Assembly: GCF_014648915.1 (NCBI RefSeq)
Contig: NZ_BMSA01000003.1
Span: 558,001-622,000 of the forward strand
Length of the DNA: 64,000 bases
Direction of reading: 5' to 3'
From: Streptomyces phaeofaciens
GTDB taxonomy: Bacteria > Actinomycetota > Actinomycetes > Streptomycetales > Streptomycetaceae
Part shown: positions 8,137-16,533 of the stretch, in pieces
How the letters are laid out: each line of letters starts with the position of its first letter
Position numbering within the stretch: position 1 is the stretch's first letter
Notes under the pieces: model-generated
What the model was told of the DNA's origin: nothing
The model's input: the letters and a program-made list of their open reading frames with translations, nothing else
Database searches by the model: none
Program-made: the position numbers and the translations under genes

Positions 8137-9633
8137 CTACGCGTGCCGCTCCCTCAGGCGGGTGGTCACCCAGGCCCCGAAGAGGGCCACGGCGGCCATC
8201 GGCAGGAAGACGGCGGCGAAGGCGGCCGAATGCGACGACCCGCCGGCCGAGGTGGCCGCGTGGGCGACGGAACCGCCGCCCAGCGCCGCGAAGGCGGCAC
8301 CGCCGGCGGCCAGGAGCAGCACGTTCGACAGACCGTCGGAGATCTGGAGGGCGGCCGAGTTGGTCCCGGCCTGCGCGGGCGCGGACAGCTGAAGCAGCAG
8401 CACGCTCGTGGAGGAGATGACGAGCCCCATCCCGAAGCACCCGAACGCCCAGGCGACGGCCAGGGTCCAGACCGGAACGGAGTGCAGGAGCACACTGGGC
8501 GCCGCGGCGATGGCGAGGGCGACGAGCACCATCCCGAACGTCGTCAGCCGCTCCCGGTACGGCTCGATCCCCGGCCGGGCCTGCACCCAGGACCCCAGTG
8601 CCCAGGTCCCGCCGCCCGCCGCGAGCGAGAATCCGGCGAGGGTCGGGCTCAGTCCCCGCTCGGTGACGAGCATCAGCGGCACGAAGGACTCGGCGGAGAT
8701 GAAGGCCCCCGCGGCGACCCCGCGCAGCAGCACGACGGAGGGCAGCCCGCGAGCGGCCCGCCAGGTCCCGCGCGGCAGCAGCCCGAGCACGGCGGGCACG
8801 AGCAGCGCGAGGCCGGCCGCGCCGGGGAGCAGGGAGAGGGGCCGCAGGTCCTGGGCGGCGTACTGAAGCAGCCCGGCACCGGCCGAGATCCCGAGGGCGA
8901 GCCTGATCCGCCGCCAGTCGAAGGACGCGGCGGGAGCGTCGCCGGCCCCCTCCACGGGCACGGGCCCGCCCGCCCGCAGCCGTATCTGGGGCAGCGCGAG
9001 CGCCAGCGGCGGCAGGACGAGGACGGGGATCCCGAGAAAGACCCACCGCCAGCCGAGATGCTCGGTCACGGCCCCCGCGGCGAGCGGCCCCACCACCGAC
9101 GGCAGGACCCAGCAGGCGGCGAAGGCGGCCAGGACCGCCGGCCGCAACCGCTCCGGGTAGGCCCGCCCGACCACGACGTACAGGGCGACGATGACCAGCC
9201 CGCCCCCCAGTCCCTGCACGGCCCGCCCGAGGATGAACACCCACATGGCACCGGCGCTCCCGGCCACCACGAGCCCCGCGCCGAAGGCGGCGATCCCAGC
9301 GCCCAGCGCCCCGAGCGGCCCCCGCCGGTCGGACCACTGCCCGGCGAGCACCATCCCGAACAGGCTGGTCGTGAAGTATCCGGAGAAGGCGAAGGCGTAG
9401 AGGGACACCCCGCCGAGCTCCCGGGCCGCGACGGGCATGGCGGTGCCGACGGCGGTCGCCTCGAAGGCGATGAGCAGCACGACGGAGACGATCCCGACAC
9501 TGAGCGCCCGGAACGACCTCCCCAGCACGGACTCGCCCGCGCCCGCGCCGGAGGTCTCGGTGGCTTCTGCGACATCTGCGTCGCGGGGTTCCAGGACGGC
9601 CATGCCCGCCAGCGTAAGGTGCGCCACCGACAT
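8137..9633 (-). CDS. Major facilitator superfamily (EmrB/QacA-like) transporter
   Basis: The 498-residue membrane protein has about 12-14 hydrophobic segments and the MFS loop motif WSDRRGPLGALGAG after the second segment, plus GRAVQGLGGGLVIVALYVVVG (motif C region), typical of drug:proton antiporters. ATG 9633 is preceded by AGGGG at good spacing. ATG 9603 is a possible alternative. It appears monocistronic, downstream of (convergent with) nothing and upstream of the Doc operon on the same strand. The substrate is unknown. Confidence 0.85.
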   Translation of the reverse strand: MSVAHLTLAGMAVLEPRDADVAEATETSGAGAGESVLGRSFRALSVGIVSVVLLIAFEATAVGTAMPVAARELGGVSLYAFAFSGYFTTSLFGMVLAGQWSDRRGPLGALGAGIAAFGAGLVVAGSAGAMWVFILGRAVQGLGGGLVIVALYVVVGRAYPERLRPAVLAAFAACWVLPSVVGPLAAGAVTEHLGWRWVFLGIPVLVLPPLALALPQIRLRAGGPVPVEGAGDAPAASFDWRRIRLALGISAGAGLLQYAAQDLRPLSLLPGAAGLALLVPAVLGLLPRGTWRAARGLPSVVLLRGVAAGAFISAESFVPLMLVTERGLSPTLAGFSLAAGGGTWALGSWVQARPGIEPYRERLTTFGMVLVALAIAAAPSVLLHSVPVWTLAVAWAFGCFGMGLVISSTSVLLLQLSAPAQAGTNSAALQISDGLSNVLLLAAGGAAFAALGGGSVAHAATSAGGSSHSAAFAAVFLPMAAVALFGAWVTTRLRERHA

Positions 9634-9800
9634 TGACCCCTGTCGGAAGACCGGCCTCCGTCTGCGACCTTGGTCGTAGGCCCGCCCCCGTTCATGAACG
9701 GCGTATGGCAGTCCCGTTGCAGCGCCCCCGCGCCCCTTGAGCCACCCCTCCCCCGGCCGTACGGTCGTCTCACCGGGTCGAGGGAAACACCTCGACGAAC

Positions 9801-9875
9801 GGCCGTGTGCCCGAGTGGTTTAGGGACTCGCCTGCAAAGCGAGTTACGTGGGTTCGATTCCCGCCACGGCCTCCA
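9801..9875 (+). tRNA. tRNA-Cys (GCA anticodon)
   Basis: The cloverleaf folds fully: acceptor stem GGCCGTG/CACGGCC is perfect, the D arm has CCC/GGG, and the anticodon stem CTCGC/GCGAG closes the loop CTGCAAA with anticodon GCA. The T arm contains TTCGATT. The discriminator is T (U73), a known identity element of tRNA-Cys, and CCA is encoded. Confidence 0.97.
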
Positions 9876-9894
9876 GTGCCTGACCGGGCGCGCG

Positions 9895-9928
9895 AGTGGG
9901 CGGCATCCCCGACGGGGTGCCGCCCACT
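9895..9928 (+). terminator. Rho-independent-type hairpin after tRNA-Cys
   Basis: AGTGGGCGGCA pairs with TGCCGCCCACT, continuing through a one-base bulge into CCCC/GGGG around a GAC loop. It starts 20 bp after the tRNA and lacks a U-run. Confidence 0.75.
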
Positions 9929-10123
9929 CCCACGACGAGCGTCATCCGGTGCCCGGCACCGTGGCCGTCCGGTTCCGCCTTCACCGCCGAGCGCGGCAAC
10001 CCCCGTCCCGTTCCCGGGATTTAACCTCCGCCCTCTTGGCGGCCACCTCTCTACGCGCGTAACTTGAGCCGACTCCCCCCACACCACCGGCCGTACCCGA
10101 CGACGTACGAGGAGACCGCCAGC

Positions 10124-12577
10124 GTGTCCAGAACCGCAGGTAGCAGACCCCGCGCAGCCCGACCTGCCCGCCGGGCCGGCCACGTGCTCATCGCCGTGGG
10201 GCTGGCGAGCGCGTTCGCCATCACGTCCCTTCCCGCCGCCTACGCGACGCCGTCCGGTACGGCCGTGATCGCCGAGGTGTACGGGGGCGGGGGCAACTCG
10301 GGGGCGACCCTGGTCCGGGACTTCGTCGAGCTGGGCAACGCGGGTTCCGCGGCCTACGACCTGTCGGGTTACAGCGTGCAGTACCTGCCGGGGTCGCCGT
10401 CGGCCTCCTCGCAGTGGCAGGTGACCGCGCTGAGCGGCGCGGTCGCGCCCGGTGGGCGGTACCTCGTGGCCGAGGCGGCCGGGACCGGGGGGACCACGGC
10501 ACTGCCGGCCCCCGACGCCACCGGGTCCGTCGCCATGAGCGCCACCAGCGGCACCATCGCCCTCGTCTCCGGGACCGCCGCCCTGAGCTGCAAGACCGCC
10601 GCCGACTGTGCGGCGGAGAGCCGGATCGTCGACCTGGTGGGGTACGGCAGCGCCGTCGTGCGGGAGGGAAGCGGACCGGTCACCGGGGCCTCCAACACCG
10701 CGTCCGTGGCGCGCGGTTCCTCGCTCGCCGACACGGACGACAACGCCGCGGACCTCACCGCCGGTACGCCCTCTCCCGTGAACTCCGCCGGACAGACGCC
10801 CGGTTCGGGCGACGGGGACGGGGGCGGGGGCGGGGGCGGGGATCCGACCACGCCCGGTACCGTCCGCGTCCACGACATCCAGGGCACCACCCGCCTCTCC
10901 CCCCTCAACGGCCAGAGCGTCACCCGTGTCCCGGGTCTCGTCACCGGTGTGCGGACCTCCGGGTCGAAGGGGTACTGGATCCAGGACCCGTCCGCCGACG
11001 CCGACCCCCGCACCAGCGAGGGCGTCTTCGTCTACACCGGATCCGCCGACCCGGCCGTGGCCGTCGGTGACTCCGTCCTCGTCAGCGGCAAGGTCAGCGA
11101 GTACTACCCGAGCAGCACCAGCCAGTCGCTCACCGAGATCACCGGGCCGACCGCGACCGTGCTGTCCGGCGGCAACGCGCTGCCCACGGCGCTCACGCTG
11201 GACCCCGCGAGCGTGCCGGACGCCTACGCGCCGACCGCCGGCGGCGGCAGCATCGACGCGCTCGCCCTCGAACCTGCCGTGTACGCCCAGGACTTCTACG
11301 AGTCCGCGGAGGGCATGCGGGTGACGTTCGCCGACGCGCGGGTGGTCGGGGCGACCACGGCGTACGACGAGCTGTGGGTGACGGTGAAGCCGGACGAGAG
11401 CCCGTCGGCGCGCGGCGGCACCCTGTACTCCTCCTACGACCAGCCGAACACCGGCCGGCTGAAGGTGATGGCCCTCGACACCGCCGCCGCCTTCCCGACG
11501 GCGAACGTCGGTGACGAGCTGTCCGGCACCACCACCGGCCCGCTCGACTACTCCACCTACGGCGGCTACAACGTCCAGGCCACCGCGCTCGGCACGCTCG
11601 TCGACAACGGCCTGGAGCGGGAGGTGACCCGCCGGCAGAAGGGCGACGAGCTGGCGGTCGCCACGTACAACGTGGAGAACCTGGACGCGCTGGACGAGCA
11701 GGAGAAGTTCGACCGGCTCGCCGAGGGCGTCGCGGTCAACCTCAGCTCGCCGGACGTCGTCGCCCTGGAGGAGATCCAGGACGACACCGGCGCCACGAGC
11801 GACGGCACCGTCACCTCCGAGGCCACCCTGAAGCGGTTCACGGACGCCATCCGCGCGGCCGGCGGACCCCGCTACCAGTGGCGGTACATCGCCCCCGCCG
11901 AGAACCAGGACGGCGGCGAGCCGGGCGGCAACATCCGCCAGGTGTTCCTGTTCAACCCCAAGCGGGTCTCGTTCACCGACCGGGCGGGCGGCGACGCCAC
12001 CACGGCCACGGGTGTGGTGAAGACGCGCAAGGGCGCCCGGCTGACGTACTCCCCCGGCCGGATCGACCCGGCCGGTGACGCCTGGGACAACAGCCGCAAG
12101 CCGCTGGTCGGCGAGTTCGTCTTCCACGGCGAGACCGTCTTCGTGATCGCCAACCACTTCACCTCCAAGGGCGGAGACCAGCCCCTGCACGGCCGCTACC
12201 AGCCGCCGGCCCGCAGCTCCGAGACACAGCGCCAGGCGCAGGCCGCCGAGGTGAACACCTTCGTCAAGTCGCTGCTCGCGGCGGACAAGAACGCCAAGGC
12301 CGTGGTGTTGGGCGACCTCAACGACTTCGAGTTCTCCCCGACCGTCACCACGCTGACGGACGGCAAGGTTCTCAAGCCGCTGATCACCACGCTGCCGGCC
12401 GCCCAGCGCTACACCTACGTCTACGACGGCAACGCGCAGACCCTGGACCACATCCTGACGAGCCCGGCCGTGACGCGCTTCGACTACGACGTCGTGCACA
12501 TCAACGCCGAGTTCGCCGACCAGGCCAGCGACCACGACCCGCAGATCGTGCGGATCGACGTCGCCAAGTGCCGTTAG
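10124..12577 (+). CDS. Secreted lamin-tail-domain endonuclease/exonuclease/phosphatase-family nuclease
   Basis: The product is about 817 residues. GTG 10124 is preferred over the upstream ATG because GAGGAG lies 9 bp before it and a basic region plus hydrophobic core (HVLIAVGLASAFAITSLPAAYA) follows as a signal peptide. After cleavage come a lamin-tail domain (VIAEVYGGGGNSG...FVELGN), a Gly/Asp linker, an OB-fold-like module (VTRVPGLVTGV...GYWIQDP) and a C-terminal EEP nuclease domain. The EEP active-site motifs are visible: ATYNVENLD, EEIQDD, NHFTSKGGD, LGDLND and SDHDP. The architecture matches extracellular nucleases such as NucH and ExeM, which degrade DNA for phosphate or nutrients. Specificity for DNA or RNA is not decided by sequence. 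Confidence 0.87.
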   Translation: MSRTAGSRPRAARPARRAGHVLIAVGLASAFAITSLPAAYATPSGTAVIAEVYGGGGNSGATLVRDFVELGNAGSAAYDLSGYSVQYLPGSPSASSQWQVTALSGAVAPGGRYLVAEAAGTGGTTALPAPDATGSVAMSATSGTIALVSGTAALSCKTAADCAAESRIVDLVGYGSAVVREGSGPVTGASNTASVARGSSLADTDDNAADLTAGTPSPVNSAGQTPGSGDGDGGGGGGGDPTTPGTVRVHDIQGTTRLSPLNGQSVTRVPGLVTGVRTSGSKGYWIQDPSADADPRTSEGVFVYTGSADPAVAVGDSVLVSGKVSEYYPSSTSQSLTEITGPTATVLSGGNALPTALTLDPASVPDAYAPTAGGGSIDALALEPAVYAQDFYESAEGMRVTFADARVVGATTAYDELWVTVKPDESPSARGGTLYSSYDQPNTGRLKVMALDTAAAFPTANVGDELSGTTTGPLDYSTYGGYNVQATALGTLVDNGLEREVTRRQKGDELAVATYNVENLDALDEQEKFDRLAEGVAVNLSSPDVVALEEIQDDTGATSDGTVTSEATLKRFTDAIRAAGGPRYQWRYIAPAENQDGGEPGGNIRQVFLFNPKRVSFTDRAGGDATTATGVVKTRKGARLTYSPGRIDPAGDAWDNSRKPLVGEFVFHGETVFVIANHFTSKGGDQPLHGRYQPPARSSETQRQAQAAEVNTFVKSLLAADKNAKAVVLGDLNDFEFSPTVTTLTDGKVLKPLITTLPAAQRYTYVYDGNAQTLDHILTSPAVTRFDYDVVHINAEFADQASDHDPQIVRIDVAKCR

Positions 12578-12578
12578 G

Positions 12579-12647
12579 CGGTATCGATTTCGGTATCGGT
12601 ATCGGTATCGGTATCGGTGTCGATTTCGGTACCGGTATCGGTATCGG
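12579..12647. repeat. GGTATC hexamer tandem array
   Basis: Directly after the nuclease stop there is a run of GGTATC/GGTTTC-like hexamers (with variants GATTTC, GTGTC and GTACC), about eleven units. It is followed by two copies of CCGGCCGGCGTCAGTCGGCG, the second of which contains the stop codon of the converging SUKH-like gene. It looks like replication slippage in a convergent 3' spacer. Confidence 0.8.
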
Positions 12648-12690
12648 CAGGTGCCGGCCGGCGTCAGTCGGCGGGCGCCGCCGGCCGGCG

Positions 12691-13896
12691 TCAGTCGGCG
12701 TCGGCGTGGAGTCCGCCGCCCGCCTCGTCCTCGAACATCAGCGGCCAGTAGCGCCGACCGTCGTCGGTGGGGGTGTGCGGGGTCGGGTCGCAGGCGACCG
12801 GGTCGACCGCGGCCAGGGTGCGGGACATCGCGTCGGCCAACTGGTCGTAGGCCTCGGTCAGTTCGTACACCTCGTCCAGGGCCCGCTCGCGCCGTATCAG
12901 CCACAGGGTGAACGCCAGGGTGGAGAGATCGGCGTTGAGCGGGCGCAGGGCGAGGTCGGGCTCGCTCCAGCTGAACACGGCGCCCGTGGCGCCGTCGACG
13001 ACCAGACTGGTGTCCTCCAGCAGATGGCCGAGGCGGATCAGCCGGTCCGCCCGCGCCGGGAGCTGCTCCGCGGTGAAGACGCCCTCGCGGGCGTCGGCGC
13101 AGTACCCGGCGAGGGTCTGGAGCGGGATGTCGGTCTCCAGGTGGAACCAGACGGCCTCCTCCGGCAGGCCCACCTCGCGCAGGAAACGGCGGGTCGGGGC
13201 GTGGGAGAGTGCCCGGGGGAAGTCGACGTCCTCGAAGCGGACGATGTCGCCTGCGCCGAACTCGTCGTCCAGCAGGCGGACCGGGAGGTCCAGCGCGAGG
13301 CCGGAGGTGGTACCCGGGCCGGCCATCAGGGCCAGCGGACGGACCACCGCCGCGATCTTCCAGAACGGGTCGGGGTCACCGCCGGTGCCCTCCTCGAACA
13401 CCGCCAGCAGTTGCCGGGTCGCCTCCGCCACCGCCTTCGGGCCCAGGCGGCCCGCGTAGGAGGCGAACTGGCCGCGCAGTGCCGCCAGTTCGTCGGCGGC
13501 CGTGGCGAAGCGCAGCAGCTTCTCCAGGGAGGGCGCCAGCGGGTGGGTGTCCATCAGGTCGGGGTGGTCGTGCAGGAAGTACGTCGTCGAGATCTCGCCC
13601 GTCGCGCCGTCGAGCAGCACGGACTCCCGCTCCTGGCCGTCCACGCCCAGGATGCCGCCGATGACCAGCCGGTCGCGCAGCTCCGCCGCCAGCCGGCCGT
13701 CGGGGTCGCCGGTGGAGTCGCGGACCGTGCGCAGGCCGTCCGTGCGCAGGGCCGCGAAGGTCAGCAGGCCGCCGTCGCCCGGCAGTCCGGGGCCGGTGAG
13801 CCAGCGGCGCGTCGGAGCGTGCGTGATGTACGGGTCCAGCTGGTCCTCGGTGAAGGTGATCATCGTCGTGGCGGTGGTGGTCCTGGTCGTGCCCAT
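12691..13896 (-). CDS. SUKH-4-like immunity-family protein, duplicated domain
   Basis: The 401-residue protein consists of two related halves. Each has APTRRWL/APTRRFL, then a GLP motif, and later VDGATGEISTTYF or VDGATGAVFSWSE, followed by Leu-rich helical segments. This pattern fits the SUKH-4 family (Streptomyces SUKH immunity-like proteins), members of which neutralise nuclease or deaminase toxins. No polymorphic toxin gene is adjacent; the neighbour is a secreted nuclease that converges on it. ATG 13896 has a GGGGGA ribosome binding site. ATG 13863 would remove a Thr-rich leader. Family assignment is moderate and the immunity role is inferred. Confidence 0.6.
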   Translation of the reverse strand: MGTTRTTTATTMITFTEDQLDPYITHAPTRRWLTGPGLPGDGGLLTFAALRTDGLRTVRDSTGDPDGRLAAELRDRLVIGGILGVDGQERESVLLDGATGEISTTYFLHDHPDLMDTHPLAPSLEKLLRFATAADELAALRGQFASYAGRLGPKAVAEATRQLLAVFEEGTGGDPDPFWKIAAVVRPLALMAGPGTTSGLALDLPVRLLDDEFGAGDIVRFEDVDFPRALSHAPTRRFLREVGLPEEAVWFHLETDIPLQTLAGYCADAREGVFTAEQLPARADRLIRLGHLLEDTSLVVDGATGAVFSWSEPDLALRPLNADLSTLAFTLWLIRRERALDEVYELTEAYDQLADAMSRTLAAVDPVACDPTPHTPTDDGRRYWPLMFEDEAGGGLHADAD

Positions 13897-14110
13897 CGGG
13901 TCCCCCGTGCGTGAAGTGCGCCGTCCCACTGCTCCGCAGCCTACGCGGACCCACTGACAACGGCTCCCGACCGGCGGCTGCGCCCGTCGCGCCCGCCACC
14001 GGTCCCTTCCACAGAGACGCGGGAGCGCCCGCGCACGTTCCCTTCCCACCGGAAACGCCCGCACCGCCCGTGTCCCGACGGCCCGCCTCGCGGCCGGCGG
14101 GCGACGCCGG

Positions 14111-14227
14111 TCACGTGAAGTACACGCCGCCCAGCACCACGGCCACCGCCGCCGTGACGAACAGCACGATCCACAGCGCGAGCCTGCCCACGCCGGGCGG
14201 GGGCTCGTAGCGCCGCGGATCGGTCAC
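14111..14227 (-). CDS. 38-residue single-span membrane peptide coupled to the molybdenum hydroxylase operon
   Basis: This tiny gene starts at GTG 14227, overlapping the stop of the Moco subunit as GTGA, and ends with TGA at 14111-14113. The peptide has a polar, Pro-rich N-terminus (VTDPRRYEPPPGVG) and one transmembrane helix (about residues 16-36). The overlap identical in form to the other junctions of the operon argues that it is a real, translationally coupled fourth gene. It could tether the enzyme to the membrane, but there is no direct evidence. I do not recognise a family. Confidence 0.65.
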   Translation of the reverse strand: MTDPRRYEPPPGVGRLALWIVLFVTAAVAVVLGGVYFT

Positions 14228-16533
14228 TGGCCGGTCACCACCGCCGCCTGGGGCCTTATCGGGAGGCGGTTGACCGGGCGGCCCGTCGCCGCGCGTACGG
14301 CGGAGGCGATGGCCGCCGGGGAGGTCACCACCGGGACCGCGCTGGCCGCCTTGGCCCCGAAGGGGGCGACCACGTCCCGCTCCTCGACCAGCTTGACGAT
14401 CCGGATGTCCGGGGCGTCCAGGGCCGTGGGCAGCGCGTAGCCGGTGAGGTCGGGGTGGCGGATCAGGCCGCGCGGGGTGCGCAGGTTCTCGGTGAGCGCG
14501 ATACCGACGCCCTGGGTGACGCCCGCCTCGATGCGTGCGGCGAGCTGCGCCGGGTTGAGGACGCGTCCGACGTCCTGGGCGACCGCCAGCTCCACGACCC
14601 GGACCGAGCCCAGTTCGATGTCGACGTCCACCACCGCGCGGATCGCGCAGAATGCCATCCCCACGAAGGCGTCGCCCTGGCCGGCCCCGTCCAGGGGTTC
14701 GGTCGGGTGCGGGCGGCACTGTGCCGTCGCCCACAGCTCCTTGCCGTGCAGTTCCTCGGTGACGGTGGTCGACAGGACGCCGTCGTACGAGGTGATCTTG
14801 CCGTCGGTGATCTGGAGCAGTTCGGTGGACATGCCGAACTTGTGCGCCAGGGGCTGGAGCAGCTGGGTGCGGACCATCTTCGCCGCGCGTTCCACCGCGC
14901 CGCCGGACACCCAGGTGTGCCGGCCCCGGCAGCCCGCGCCGGCGGGGGGCTGGTCGGTGTCCACGGGCGCCACGTGGACCTCGTCGACACCGAGCGTCTC
15001 CTGGACGATCTGCCGGGCCAGCGTGGTGAAGCCCTGGCCGGTCTCGACCGCCGCGCACAGGACGGTCGCGATGCCGTCCTGGACCTTGACCGTCGCCGTG
15101 GAGACCTCGTCGGCGCCCTCCGCGCCCAGCATGTGCACCATGCCCAGGCCGTAGCCCACGCCGCGGCGCACCGCGCCGGGTTCGCCCGCGCCCTCGGGGC
15201 CGCCGGGCAGCAGCCACTCGTCCTCGGGGGTGTCCTTGGGCAGGGGCGGAAGGGGGAATTCCTGGACGGCCTGGAGGAGTTCGGCGACCGGCGCCGGGCA
15301 GGTCACCGTCTGGCCGGTGGGCAGGACGTCACCGGTCGCCAGGACGTTGCGCAGCCGCAGCTCGGCCGGGTCCAGGGCGAGCTTCTTCGCCAGCTTGTCC
15401 ATCTGCGCCTCGTAGGCGGCGCACACCTGCATCGCGCCCTCGCCGCGCACATGGCCCGACGGGGGGTTGTTGGTGCGTACGGCCCAGCCCTCGATGAAGG
15501 CGTTCGGGACGACGTAGGGGCCGCAGGCGAAGGAGACGGCGGCGGCGAGCGCCTCCGAGGAGGTGTCGGCGTAGGCTCCCCCGTCCAGCAGGATCTGTGC
15601 CTCGACCTTGACCAGGCGGCCCTCGGCGTCGGCGTGGTGGCGGTAGCGCAGCAGGGTCGGGTGCCGGTGCACGTGGCCCAGGAAGGACTCCTCGCGCGTA
15701 GCGGTGAGCTTCACCGGGCAGCCGGTCTTCAGGGCGAGCAGGCCGAGCGGCAGCTGGAAGCCCTGGTCCTCGCGGTCGGCGGTGGCGCCGGGCACCCCGG
15801 TGACGACGATCTTCACCTGGTCCGGCGCCAGGCCGTACACCGCGGCGGCCGTGTCCCGGTCGGTGTGCGGGTCGGTGGAGGCCAGGTACAGCTCCACGCC
15901 GCCGTCGGGGCGCGGCACGGCGAGTCCGGCCTCGGCGCCGATGGGGGCCGGGTCGGCGCGCCCGATGCGGTACTGGCCCTCGACGACGATGTCGCCGGCC
16001 GCGGCCGGGTCGCCGTGGTGCAGCGGGATGTGCCGGATCAGGTTGCCGTCGGGGTGCAGGGCCTCCGCCTCGAAGGCCTGCTCGGGGTCGGTGACCGGGT
16101 CGAGGACCTCGTACTCGACGATGACGGCCGCGGCCGCCATCCGCGCGGTGTCCGGGTGGTCGGCGGCGACGGCCGCGATGGGTTCGCCGTGGTGGCGTAC
16201 GACCTCGGAGGCGAACACCGGGCGGTCGGCCCTGCCGCGTCCGTGGACCGGGCTGCCGGGCACGTCCTCGTGGGTGACGACGGCCCGGACCCCGGGCATG
16301 TCGCGCGCGTGGGACGTGTCGATGGACACGATGCGCGCGTGCGGGTGCGGTGAGCGCAGCACGGCCGCCCAGAGCAGGCCCTCGGCCCACAGGTCGGCGG
16401 CGTAGGGGAAGGTGCCCTCCGTCTTCGCCTGCGCGTCGGCGGGCTGGAGGGACGCGCCGAGGCCGTGCGGGATCGGCTCGGGGGGCGGGGCGGTCTCCGC
16501 GGGGGTGGTCGCGGTGGCGGCTTCGTTGCTCAC
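14224..16533 (-). CDS. Xanthine dehydrogenase-family molybdopterin-binding subunit lacking the usual catalytic glutamate
   Basis: The 769-residue protein carries both aldehyde oxidase/xanthine dehydrogenase domains: the small one (AKTEGTFPYAADLWAEGLLWAAVLRSPHPHARI) and the Moco-binding part, with VRGEGAMQV, VETGQGFTTLARQIV, TWVSGGAV and GAGQGDAFVG. In this family the C-terminal motif GAKGVGE supplies the catalytic Glu. Here it reads GAKAASA (about residues 726-732), so Ala replaces Glu, and the substrate-pocket motif usually FRGFG is VRGEG. It starts at GTG 16533, overlapping the 2Fe-2S gene by 4 bp, and is followed by a coupled membrane peptide. It is clearly a molybdenum-hydroxylase homologue, but the reaction cannot be assumed to be xanthine oxidation. 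Confidence 0.88.
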   Translation of the reverse strand: MSNEAATATTPAETAPPPEPIPHGLGASLQPADAQAKTEGTFPYAADLWAEGLLWAAVLRSPHPHARIVSIDTSHARDMPGVRAVVTHEDVPGSPVHGRGRADRPVFASEVVRHHGEPIAAVAADHPDTARMAAAAVIVEYEVLDPVTDPEQAFEAEALHPDGNLIRHIPLHHGDPAAAGDIVVEGQYRIGRADPAPIGAEAGLAVPRPDGGVELYLASTDPHTDRDTAAAVYGLAPDQVKIVVTGVPGATADREDQGFQLPLGLLALKTGCPVKLTATREESFLGHVHRHPTLLRYRHHADAEGRLVKVEAQILLDGGAYADTSSEALAAAVSFACGPYVVPNAFIEGWAVRTNNPPSGHVRGEGAMQVCAAYEAQMDKLAKKLALDPAELRLRNVLATGDVLPTGQTVTCPAPVAELLQAVQEFPLPPLPKDTPEDEWLLPGGPEGAGEPGAVRRGVGYGLGMVHMLGAEGADEVSTATVKVQDGIATVLCAAVETGQGFTTLARQIVQETLGVDEVHVAPVDTDQPPAGAGCRGRHTWVSGGAVERAAKMVRTQLLQPLAHKFGMSTELLQITDGKITSYDGVLSTTVTEELHGKELWATAQCRPHPTEPLDGAGQGDAFVGMAFCAIRAVVDVDIELGSVRVVELAVAQDVGRVLNPAQLAARIEAGVTQGVGIALTENLRTPRGLIRHPDLTGYALPTALDAPDIRIVKLVEERDVVAPFGAKAASAVPVVTSPAAIASAVRAATGRPVNRLPIRPQAAVVTGQ

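Noticed and set aside
14455..16353. 632-codon plus-strand frame opposite the Moco subunit
   Set aside because: It is a shadow of the real minus-strand gene with repetitive composition and no motifs.
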